From positions 1 through 64,000 of the forward strand of contig CAKMKJ010000023.1 of NCBI GenBank assembly GCA_927443345.1: a stretch of 64,000 nt of DNA, in the 5' to 3' direction. The DNA comes from an uncultured Anaerolineaceae bacterium (GTDB lineage: Bacteria; Chloroflexota; Anaerolineae; Anaerolineales; Anaerolineaceae). The translations under genes were made by a program, and so were the position numbers. Below are positions 56,901-64,000 of this stretch, piece after piece. Below the pieces are notes generated by a model. It worked only from the letters and a program-made list of their open reading frames with translations. It did not search any database and had not been told where the DNA came from. Position 1 is the first letter of the stretch; the number at the start of each line of letters is the position of its first letter.

Positions 56901-59051
56901 ATGAGTGAAAGTGAGCACGCGGATCACCCCGCGTACCTGAATACAAACCTGCCGTTCTCAGAACGGGCAAAAGACCTGGTAGGTCGTTTAACACTAGACG
57001 AAAAAATTGGTCTGATGAATCATCCTGCGCATGGCATTCCGCGTTTGAATATCCCAAGTTACAACTACTGGAGCGAAGCACTTCACGGCATGGCCCGCAA
57101 CGGACGCGCCACAGTCTTTCCGCAAGCTATCGGTATGGCCGCTACATGGGATAAAGAATTGATACGCCAGGTGGCCACTGCCATCAGCGATGAAGGCCGT
57201 GCCAAGTATCATGCTGCCTTACGCCGCAACGGCAACACCGGGCAGTACCAGGGCTTAACCGTTTGGTCGCCCAATGTCAACATCTTCCGCGATCCCCGTT
57301 GGGGGCGTGGACAGGAAACCTGGGGCGAAGATCCCTTTTTGACCGGCGAAATGGCAACGGAATTCGTCAAGGGGTTGCAGGGTGACGATCCAAAATATCT
57401 CAAACTGGCTGCCTGCGCCAAACATTACGCCGTCCATTCAGGCCCCGAAAAAGATCGTCATGTCTTCAATGCTGTGGTCACCAAACGCGAACTCTACGAT
57501 ACCTACCTGCCCGCCTTTAAAAAACTGGTCACCGAAGCCAACGTGGAATCCGTAATGGGCGCATATAACCGCACCCTGGATGAAGTTTGCTGCGCCAGCG
57601 AGCTGTTGATCGCTAAGGTTTTACGGGGCGAATGGAAATTCAAAGGCCATTTTGTTTCAGACTGCCTGGCATTATCTGATTTTCACCTTAATCACAAGGT
57701 CACCAAAGATGAAGCAGAATCTGCCGCCATGGCTATCAAAGCTGGCTGCGATCTGGGTTGCGATCATGTATACGACCAAATTCCTGAAGCCATTCAACGC
57801 GGCATTCTCACTGAAGCCGAAGTGGATGTTTCGCTTGAACGAACCATGCTCACACGCATGAAATTGGGCATGTTTGATCCGCAAGAATCTGTACCTTACG
57901 CTTCGATTTCTACTGATGTAGTAGCATGTGACAAACACCGCAAACTGGCCTATAAAACCGCAACAGAAGCTATTGTTCTGCTTAAGAATAAAGACAGTAT
58001 CCTCCCTATTAAGCCCTCTACCAAGAAAATTTTCGTTACCGGCCCCACCGCCACCAGCCTTGAAGTCTTGCTGGGTAACTACTACGGTTTCAACAATCAA
58101 ATGACCACCTTGCTTGAAGGCATCACCGGCCGCCTGCCCGAAGGCATGGGCATGGAATATCATTCAGGTGCCTTGTTGAAACACCCTCGAGAAGTGAAAG
58201 AGACCTGGGCACCCGGCATGGCACAATCCGCGGATTTTGCCATCGTCTGCGGTGGCTCATCCTCCTTTATTGAAGGTGAAGAAGGCGAATCGCTGCTCTC
58301 ACCGCAAAATGGCGACCGTGAAAGCATTTCACTGCCAGCCAGTCAGATCAATTACATCAAGGAACTTTCGATCGCTGGCGCCAAAATCATTCTAGTACTC
58401 ACTGGCGGCAGCCCGATTGCCCTGGGTGAAGTTGAAGACATCGTGGACGCCATTGTGTTTGTCTGGTATCCCGGCATGGAAGGCGGCAATGCTGTTGCGG
58501 ATGTGCTTTTTGGCGACGTTTCGCCTTCAGGCAAACTGCCTTTGACCTTCCCCAAATCAATTGAGCAGCTTCCTGCTTTCGATGATTACAGCATGACAGG
58601 CCGCACCTATCGCTACATGACCGAAGAACCTCTCTTCCCATTTGGCTTCGGCTTAAGTTACAGCACTTTTGAATACTCTGACCTGAAATTTGAAAAAGAC
58701 ATCCTCCAATCAGGCGAATCACTCACCATCCACTTTACAGTAAGTAATACCGGCGCTCAGACCGCCGCTGAAGTCTCCCAAATTTATTTGAGTGATCTGC
58801 AAGCTTCCACCATCGTTCCATTGCAGCATCTGGTTGGTTTTGAAAGGTTCGAATTGCAACCTGCAACCAGCCGCACCATTGATTTCAGGATCACCCCTGA
58901 AATGATGTCTTTCTTCAATGATGAAGGTAAACTGACGCTTGAGCCTGGCGACTTTCGGCTGGAGGTGGGCGGCTGCTCACCCAGCCTGCGCGGACAAGCC
59001 TTAGGGGCACCCAAACCATTGGTTAAGACATTTACTGTAAAATTATATTAA
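56901..59051 (+). CDS. GH3 beta-xylosidase
   Basis: A 716-residue GH3 enzyme of the xylosidase branch: NYWSEALHG near 55 is its usual substrate-pocket motif, the nucleophile is D254 (HFVSDCLAL), KHYAVHSGPE is near 174, and an alpha/beta sandwich and a fibronectin III-like domain follow. It shares little outside the core with the GH3 beta-glucosidase at 49781-51967. No signal peptide: it splits imported xylo-oligosaccharides to xylose, which the next two genes use. AAGGAG precedes the ATG. Confidence 0.9.
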   Translation: MSESEHADHPAYLNTNLPFSERAKDLVGRLTLDEKIGLMNHPAHGIPRLNIPSYNYWSEALHGMARNGRATVFPQAIGMAATWDKELIRQVATAISDEGRAKYHAALRRNGNTGQYQGLTVWSPNVNIFRDPRWGRGQETWGEDPFLTGEMATEFVKGLQGDDPKYLKLAACAKHYAVHSGPEKDRHVFNAVVTKRELYDTYLPAFKKLVTEANVESVMGAYNRTLDEVCCASELLIAKVLRGEWKFKGHFVSDCLALSDFHLNHKVTKDEAESAAMAIKAGCDLGCDHVYDQIPEAIQRGILTEAEVDVSLERTMLTRMKLGMFDPQESVPYASISTDVVACDKHRKLAYKTATEAIVLLKNKDSILPIKPSTKKIFVTGPTATSLEVLLGNYYGFNNQMTTLLEGITGRLPEGMGMEYHSGALLKHPREVKETWAPGMAQSADFAIVCGGSSSFIEGEEGESLLSPQNGDRESISLPASQINYIKELSIAGAKIILVLTGGSPIALGEVEDIVDAIVFVWYPGMEGGNAVADVLFGDVSPSGKLPLTFPKSIEQLPAFDDYSMTGRTYRYMTEEPLFPFGFGLSYSTFEYSDLKFEKDILQSGESLTIHFTVSNTGAQTAAEVSQIYLSDLQASTIVPLQHLVGFERFELQPATSRTIDFRITPEMMSFFNDEGKLTLEPGDFRLEVGGCSPSLRGQALGAPKPLVKTFTVKLY

Positions 59052-59066
59052 TATAAGGAGCTAGAC

Positions 59067-60233
59067 GTGACTGAATATCTTCCAAAACCTGAACACAAAT
59101 TTACCTTTGGCCTGTGGACCGTTGGCAGCACCGGACGTGATCCCTTTGGTGAACCTACCCGTGCCAAGAAATCTCCTGTTGAACTCGTGCATCTGCTGGC
59201 TGAAGTTGGCGCCTGGGGTGTCAATTTTCATGATGACGATCTGATTCCCATCAATTCAACCCCCGCCGAACGCGCCACTATCATCAAAGACTTCAAAAAA
59301 GCCCTTGCTGATACTGGCCTGGTCGTTCCCATGGCCACCACCAACTTGTTTGGTGATCCCATCTTCAAAGACGGCGCTTTCACCTCCAATGACCCCAAAG
59401 TGCGTGCGTACGCAATGCAAAAAGTAATGGTCAACATTGACCTGGGTGTTGAACTTGGCGCGAAAGTATATGTCTTCTGGGGCGGACGCGAAGGCACCGA
59501 AACAGATGCCTCGAAAGATCCCATCACCGCCACCAAACGTATGCGCGAAGCCATGAATTTCTTTTGCGAATATGTCAAAGACCAAAAATATGACTTGAAG
59601 TTTGCGCTCGAAGCCAAGCCCAACGAACCACGCGGCGATATCTATAACGCCACCACTGGCCATATGCTGGGTTTCATCGCCACCCTCGATCATCCAGACA
59701 TGGTGGGGGTCAACCCCGAAGTAGCCCACGAACACATGGCTGGTTTAAACTTCGCTCATGGTGTTGGTCAGGCATTGGATGCTGGTAAGCTCTTCCACAT
59801 TGACCTCAACGATCAATCCTTTGGCCGCTACGATCAGGATTTCCGCTTCGGAATGGTCAATCAAAAAGCCGCGTTCTTTTTGGTGAAGCTGCTCGAAGAT
59901 TACAAATATGACGGCAGCCGCCACTTCGACGCTCACGCCTACCGCACTGAAGACTACGAAGGGGTTAAGCACTTCGCCCGCGGATGTATGCGTACCTACC
60001 TCATCTTGAAAGAAAAAGCTGCCAGATGGAACGCTGACCAAGAAATTCAAGGCATTTTGGCCGCAGTCAATGCAGATGATGGTTCCATGAGTAAATATAC
60101 GGGTAAATACTCTACTGATAAAGCAGCAGCACTTAAGCAGCAAATCTTCGACCGCCCTGCCATTGCCGCCCGTGGATTGGACTACGAACGGCTTGATCAA
60201 CTGACTGTTGAAATCTTGCTAGGTGTTCGCTAA
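59067..60233 (+). CDS. xylA: Xylose isomerase, class I (actinobacterial type)
   Basis: 388 residues, the length of the short class I enzymes (Streptomyces type) rather than the roughly 440-residue class II. FHDDDL holds the catalytic His and Asp (H55, D58); [12 protein letters not shown] gives the metal-binding Glu and Lys; HIDLNDQ and FDAHAYR carry further metal ligands. Converts D-xylose to D-xylulose with Mg2+, Mn2+ or Co2+. It starts at GTG with AAGGAG, 15 bp after the beta-xylosidase and 20 bp before xylulokinase. Confidence 0.95.
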   Translation: MTEYLPKPEHKFTFGLWTVGSTGRDPFGEPTRAKKSPVELVHLLAEVGAWGVNFHDDDLIPINSTPAERATIIKDFKKALADTGLVVPMATTNLFGDPIFKDGAFTSNDPKVRAYAMQKVMVNIDLGVELGAKVYVFWGGREGTETDASKDPITATKRMREAMNFFCEYVKDQKYDLKFALEAKPNEPRGDIYNATTGHMLGFIATLDHPDMVGVNPEVAHEHMAGLNFAHGVGQALDAGKLFHIDLNDQSFGRYDQDFRFGMVNQKAAFFLVKLLEDYKYDGSRHFDAHAYRTEDYEGVKHFARGCMRTYLILKEKAARWNADQEIQGILAAVNADDGSMSKYTGKYSTDKAAALKQQIFDRPAIAARGLDYERLDQLTVEILLGVR

Positions 60234-60253
60234 TCACGCTTTGGAGTAAACCT

Positions 60254-61753
60254 ATGGCATATTTTTTGGGCATTGACACCTCTACAACCTCTAGCAAAGC
60301 CTTGCTCATGGATGACATGGGCAAGGTAGTGGCTGTAGCTTCGGCCCCACACACACTGCAGACACCGCATCCGTTATGGTCTGAACAAGATCCGCAGGAA
60401 TGGTGGCAGGCAGTCTCAACCAGCATCAAATCCGCCCTCGAATCTGCCAAAATCCATGGAGATCAGGTCAGTGCCATTGGCCTGACCGGTCAAATGCACG
60501 GCCTGGTGCTGATGGATGAAGACGGTAAAGTCTTGCGCCCTGCCATCTTATGGAATGATCAACGCACTCAAGCGCAATGCGACAAAATTCACGAAAAAAT
60601 CGGCAAAGAAGCGTTCATTCAAATCACGGGCAACGTTGCGCTTACCGGGTTTACTGCGCCCAAGATTCTTTGGGTCAAAGAAAACGAACCAGAAGTCTTC
60701 GCCACAGCCAAACATGTATTATTGCCAAAGGATTACGTCCGCTATAAGCTTACCGATGATTATGCAATGGATAAAGCCGACGGTGCCGGTACGGTGCTTT
60801 TTGATCTGCATGCCCGCGATTGGTCTCAAGAGGTTCTTTCTGCCCTTGAAATTCCAACTGAGTGGATGCCCCGCACTTATGAAGGCACAGAAATCACCGG
60901 CGTCATCAGCCGTGAGGCTGCGGCATTAACCGGTTTGAAAGAAGGCACCCCCGTGGTGGCGGGCGGTGGCGATCAAGCTGCCGGCGCCGTAGGCATGGGT
61001 GCGGTGGAACCCGGTGTGGTTTCACTCACCCTGGGCACCAGTGGTGTGGTTTTTGCCACCACCCCGGCCGCCTATATTGAACCTGCCGGCCGCCTGCATG
61101 CATTCTGCCATGCCGTTCCCGGCATGTGGCACTTCATGGGTGTAATGCTTTCTGCTGCTGGTAGTCTGCAATGGTACCGCGACATGCTTGCTCCCACTAT
61201 GGATTTCGATACCTTGTTGAAAAACGCCGAAACCATCCCTGCAGGCTGTGAAGGTCTGGTCTTTTTGCCTTATTTGACCGGTGAAAGAACCCCGCATCCC
61301 GATCCGCTCGCCAGAGGAGCGTTTATTGGGTTGACCCTGCGCCACACGCAAGCCCATATGACCCGTGCCGTACTGGAAGGCGTCTCTTTTGGACTAAAAG
61401 ACAGCTTTACCCTGATCAAGAACGCCGGTTTGGGAAAGATCACCCAGGTACGCGCTTCAGGTGGCGGCACCAAGAGTGCGCTGTGGAGGCAGATCCTCGC
61501 TTCTGTGCTGGATGTGGATTTGGTAACGGTCAACTCCGCAGAAGGCGGCGCTTACGGCGCTGCCCTGTTGGCTGGTGTGGCCGGCGGCGCCTGGAAGGAC
61601 GTGCCCACAGCCTGCAAAGCCTGCATCAAAATCACCGGCAGCACCTCCCCTGACCCCAAACAGGTCGAAACTTACAACAAGATGTATTCCATCTACCGGG
61701 ATTTATATCCTGTGTTGAAGAATAAGTTCGCTGCTTTGTCAGAAATAGTCTGA
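60254..61753 (+). CDS. xylB: Xylulokinase
   Basis: A 499-residue FGGY-family sugar kinase: GIDTSTTSSKALL (phosphate loop, residues 6-18), GLTGQMHGLVL (substrate motif near 77, with M/H typical of xylulokinases), VAGGGDQAAGAVG (about 235) with the catalytic base Asp, and LTLGTSGVVF. Phosphorylates D-xylulose to xylulose 5-phosphate for the pentose phosphate or phosphoketolase route. Last gene of the operon; a terminator follows. Confidence 0.95.
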   Translation: MAYFLGIDTSTTSSKALLMDDMGKVVAVASAPHTLQTPHPLWSEQDPQEWWQAVSTSIKSALESAKIHGDQVSAIGLTGQMHGLVLMDEDGKVLRPAILWNDQRTQAQCDKIHEKIGKEAFIQITGNVALTGFTAPKILWVKENEPEVFATAKHVLLPKDYVRYKLTDDYAMDKADGAGTVLFDLHARDWSQEVLSALEIPTEWMPRTYEGTEITGVISREAAALTGLKEGTPVVAGGGDQAAGAVGMGAVEPGVVSLTLGTSGVVFATTPAAYIEPAGRLHAFCHAVPGMWHFMGVMLSAAGSLQWYRDMLAPTMDFDTLLKNAETIPAGCEGLVFLPYLTGERTPHPDPLARGAFIGLTLRHTQAHMTRAVLEGVSFGLKDSFTLIKNAGLGKITQVRASGGGTKSALWRQILASVLDVDLVTVNSAEGGAYGAALLAGVAGGAWKDVPTACKACIKITGSTSPDPKQVETYNKMYSIYRDLYPVLKNKFAALSEIV

Positions 61754-61776
61754 CATCAGCATTCTTCTCAGTAACC

Positions 61777-61808
61777 AATAACGCCTCAGCAATGGGGCGT
61801 TATTTTAT
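61777..61808 (+). terminator. Rho-independent terminator of the xyloside operon
   Basis: 9-bp stem AATAACGCC/GGCGTTATT followed by TTATAT. Confidence 0.75.
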
Positions 61809-61849
61809 ATTGCCAAAATGAGCATTTTGATATTGATAACTAATTACCC

Positions 61850-61890
61850 TTGACATATAATGAATGAATAGTATAATATTCATTCATTAT
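61850..61890 (+). promoter_or_regulatory. Consensus promoter overlapped by a perfect TetR-type operator
   Basis: TTGACA (61850-61855) and TATAAT (61872-61877), 16-bp spacer. An inverted repeat with perfect 14-bp arms, ATAATGAATGAATA and TATTCATTCATTAT, spaced by 6, covers 61857-61890 and thus the spacer, the -10 box and the start point. A repressor bound here would block RNA polymerase; the TetR protein encoded 28 bp further on is the obvious candidate. Confidence 0.88.
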
Positions 61891-61918
61891 AAAGAGTGTC
61901 TGGATTGTGGAGGTTAAT

Positions 61919-62533
61919 ATGGCGGCAGCACAAGGCAGGGCAAGAACAGGCGACAAGAAAAATACCATTTATGCTTGTGCCAAACTTCTTTTTGAGGCAA
62001 AGGGATTTAAAGATACCAACGTTCCCGAGATCGCCCAATCTGCTGGCATTGCCACCGGCACCTTCTATCTCTACTATTCATCGAAAGAAAACCTCTTTAT
62101 GGAAATCTTCATGGATGAAAACGTAAAACTTAAACAGTCCTTGCTTGCTGCAGTAGACACCTCAAGAGAACCGCTCACTGTAATTCAAGAAATTATGCAA
62201 TTAAACAATCAGGGCATTCTCTCCAATCCCATTTTGCGCGAATGGTACAACAAAGACGTTTTCAACAAAATAGAAGCGAAGTATCGCGAAGAAAATGGAC
62301 TCGAAAAAGTGAACTTTATGTATGACGCTTTTATCGATGTGGTAAAAAAATGGCAAGCTGATGGAAAAATACGGTCAGATATTAATAGCGAAATGATCAT
62401 GGCACTATTTGGATCAGTTATTTTGATTGACACTCACAAAGAAGAGTTAGGCTTTCAATACTTTCCAGAAATTCAAGTGCATCTCACACAATTTATCATC
62501 GACGGATTATCAGCAACAAATAAACGACCCTAA
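61919..62533 (+). CDS. TetR family transcriptional regulator
   Basis: A 204-residue regulator with helix-turn-helix (VPEIAQSAGIATGTFYLYYSSKENLF, about 35-60) and a helical ligand domain. The frame begins at GTG 61907, but GGAGG is placed for ATG 61919. Its promoter is overlapped by a long perfect palindrome, so autorepression is expected. The next genes (flavoprotein, ApbE) are 70 bp and 870 bp downstream in the same direction and may share the transcript, suggesting control of a redox function. Confidence 0.9.
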   Translation: MAAAQGRARTGDKKNTIYACAKLLFEAKGFKDTNVPEIAQSAGIATGTFYLYYSSKENLFMEIFMDENVKLKQSLLAAVDTSREPLTVIQEIMQLNNQGILSNPILREWYNKDVFNKIEAKYREENGLEKVNFMYDAFIDVVKKWQADGKIRSDINSEMIMALFGSVILIDTHKEELGFQYFPEIQVHLTQFIIDGLSATNKRP

Positions 62534-62602
62534 CCAGTCACTTTGGCTAAAGAAATTAGTAATTAGTTAGATGGAATTGAAACATAATCAGAAGGAATAG
62601 CA

Positions 62603-63376
62603 GTGAAAAAGGTAACCACGTTTATAGGAAGTGCACACAAGAGAAATACTCATGATGTTGTTGCCGAGTTTTTAAACAAACTGAAATCTCTCGGTGATGT
62701 GGAATGTGAAATTATCACTTTAAGTGACTACTCACTCGGAACTTGCAGGGGATGCGCTGTGTGCTTTGAAAAAGGTGAAGAATTCTGTCCGCTAAAGGAT
62801 GACCGTGATATTTTGATGGATAAAATAATGAATTCTGATGGGGTAATCTTCGCAACCCCAAACTATAGCTTTCAAGTTTCAGGAATCATGAAAGTCTTTC
62901 TCGATAGATTTGGATTTGTCTTTCACCGGCCAAGATATTTTGGTAAAACTTTTACAAATATTGTTGTCCAGGGAATTGGCGGTGGAACCGAAATAAACAA
63001 ATATCTAAATTTCGTCGGAAGTAATCTGGGATTTAACACTGTAAAAGGCATCTGCATTACCTACTTAAACCCAAGGACCGAGAAAGATCAAAAAACAATG
63101 AATAATGCCCTTATTGGGTTAAGTAACCGATTCTATAACAGTTTATTGAATCAAACTTATCCTGTGCCATCTTTGATTAAACTGATGCTATTTCGCATGG
63201 GACGGACGATGGTAAAACAGTTCTTGAATGAAAACAACCGAGACTTCCAATATTTTTCCGAGAAAGGCTGGTTGGAATCTGATTACTACTACCCTACACA
63301 GCTTGGGACAATAAAAAACATTTTCGGTCGCCTCTTTGACAATATGACTCCGGTCATTCGAAAAATATTGGCTTAA
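62603..63376 (+). CDS. NAD(P)H-dependent FMN reductase / iron-sulfur flavoprotein-like
   Basis: 257 residues with a flavodoxin-like fold. An N-terminal FMN loop (IGSAHKRNTHDVV) and ATPNYSFQVSG near 93 bind FMN. C49/C52/C55 and the Cys seven residues on (CRGCAVCFEKGEEFC) match the compact CX2CX2CX4-7C cluster motif of archaeal-type iron-sulfur flavoproteins, so it may hold a [4Fe-4S] cluster. The C-terminal 80 residues extend beyond the simple reductase core and are basic and hydrophobic. It follows a TetR gene and precedes an ApbE gene, so it probably carries electrons or detoxifies an oxidant. Confidence 0.8.
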   Translation: MKKVTTFIGSAHKRNTHDVVAEFLNKLKSLGDVECEIITLSDYSLGTCRGCAVCFEKGEEFCPLKDDRDILMDKIMNSDGVIFATPNYSFQVSGIMKVFLDRFGFVFHRPRYFGKTFTNIVVQGIGGGTEINKYLNFVGSNLGFNTVKGICITYLNPRTEKDQKTMNNALIGLSNRFYNSLLNQTYPVPSLIKLMLFRMGRTMVKQFLNENNRDFQYFSEKGWLESDYYYPTQLGTIKNIFGRLFDNMTPVIRKILA

Positions 63377-63399
63377 CGTATTGATATTGAGCGTGCCCA

Positions 63400-64000
63400 A
63401 TGATTTCTCCTCAACCTGCTCATAAAGAACAAACATCCATGGGAACAATCATGAGCCATAAAGCTTTTGGAATGTATGCTGAAGACTGCCTGGATGCCGT
63501 ATGCCGTGAAGTTGCTCGATTGGAAAGTATTCTGAGCCGCTACATTCCTGAAAGTGATGTCAGCCGTATTAATCAAAATGCCGGCAGAAATTTTGTAGAA
63601 GTCAACCCTGAAACCTTCAATATTCTCGCAAGATCACTTGAGTTATCTGCAATTTGCGATGGGAATTTTGACATCACCATCGCTCCATTGGTTAACTTAT
63701 GGAATATTGGTAAAAATTCTTTCACACAACCCCCAATTAGAGAAATGAAACAAGTTCTAGAGTTAGTAAACTATCGCGACCTGATCCTCGACGCCAGCTC
63801 AAAGAAAGTCGGATTGAGTAGACCCAGACAAGCCATTGACTTGGGCGGGATTGGCAAAGGGTATACCGGTGATTGCATCCTTGAAATATTTCGCGATTTC
63901 GGCGTTACTTCAGCCTACTCCAATTTGGGCGGTAACGTGGTCACATTGGGCGCAAAACCGGATGGCACTCCCTGGAATATTGGCATTCAACATCCAAGGC
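63400..64000 (+). CDS. apbE: FAD:protein FMN transferase, ApbE family (3' end outside the window)
   Basis: An open frame from ATG 63400 to the window end, 200 codons. SMGTIMS near residue 13, DGNFDITIAPL (about 88-98) and DLGGIGKGYTGD (about 147-158) are core ApbE motifs, followed by NLGGNVVTLG. ApbE attaches FMN covalently to threonine or serine of target flavoproteins (RnfG, NqrC, UrdA-like domains). No lipoprotein signal is visible, so this may be a cytoplasmic form. It begins 24 bp after the flavoprotein gene and may share its operon; the ribosome binding site is weak (TTGAG). Confidence 0.88.
   Translation, partial: MISPQPAHKEQTSMGTIMSHKAFGMYAEDCLDAVCREVARLESILSRYIPESDVSRINQNAGRNFVEVNPETFNILARSLELSAICDGNFDITIAPLVNLWNIGKNSFTQPPIREMKQVLELVNYRDLILDASSKKVGLSRPRQAIDLGGIGKGYTGDCILEIFRDFGVTSAYSNLGGNVVTLGAKPDGTPWNIGIQHPR

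Noticed and set aside
59256-60200. Minus-strand frames of 150-160 codons opposite xylA
   Set aside because: They mirror a well-supported xylose isomerase gene with all metal ligands; no independent evidence.

Overview
The window looks like a piece of the chromosome of an anaerobic, plant-polysaccharide-fermenting bacterium of the Chloroflexota, probably class Anaerolineae. The reasons are a giant membrane protein of the Chlor_Arch_YYY (DUF2298) type, two sugar-binding lipoproteins with Ala/Thr/Glu/Pro linkers after the lipobox, a glycyl radical enzyme with its radical-SAM activase, an oxygen-sensitive Fe-S serine dehydratase, and sugar uptake genes next to intracellular glycosidases. The placement is an inference from gene families; no rRNA, tRNA, CRISPR array, insertion sequence or phage gene was seen.

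Layout. 0-10 kb: the tail of an MFS gene, a P2A-type cation ATPase whose mRNA leader carries a yybP-ykoY (Mn2+) riboswitch, a bacterioferritin, L-serine dehydratase, a PAS/GAF/GGDEF diguanylate cyclase, and a PadR regulator divergent from a membrane-anchored serine hydrolase. 10.6-24.4 kb: a surface-glycan or glycolipid block with a 1853-residue HhH/GT-C/DUF2298 protein, a second GT-C transferase, two SDR sugar-nucleotide enzymes, a C-methyltransferase, a GT2 enzyme and a GT2-methyltransferase fusion. 24.5-28.7 kb: a TetR regulator with a large membrane-anchored beta-propeller protein, and a TolB-like propeller protein.

28.9-41.3 kb: an operon for GH127 beta-L-arabinofuranosidase, a CUT1 sugar ABC importer and GH51 alpha-L-arabinofuranosidase. 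It diverges from its own LacI regulator, with two matching operators between them. Next to it lie a trans-4-hydroxy-L-proline dehydratase (HypD-type glycyl radical enzyme), its activase and a GntR regulator. Beta-arabinosides linked to hydroxyproline are the natural substrate of the founding GH127 enzyme, so the block reads as a candidate pathway for plant hydroxyproline-rich glycoprotein (extensin) fragments: sugar release, import and hydroxyproline breakdown. This is the most interesting inference in the window.

41.4-52 kb: a hypothetical protein, divergent GH42 and GH39 glycosidases, an AGE-family (cellobiose 2-epimerase-like) enzyme between two MFS transporters, and a GH3 beta-glucosidase with a divergent LacI regulator. 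53.4-61.8 kb: a complete xyloside operon (sugar-binding protein, two permeases, GH3 beta-xylosidase, xylose isomerase, xylulokinase). It takes imported xylo-oligosaccharides to xylulose 5-phosphate. Neither ABC system has its own ATPase gene here, so a shared MsmX-like ATPase elsewhere is likely. 61.8-64 kb: a TetR regulator with a perfect 14-bp-arm operator over its promoter, an iron-sulfur flavoprotein-like reductase and the start of an ApbE flavin transferase gene that runs off the window.
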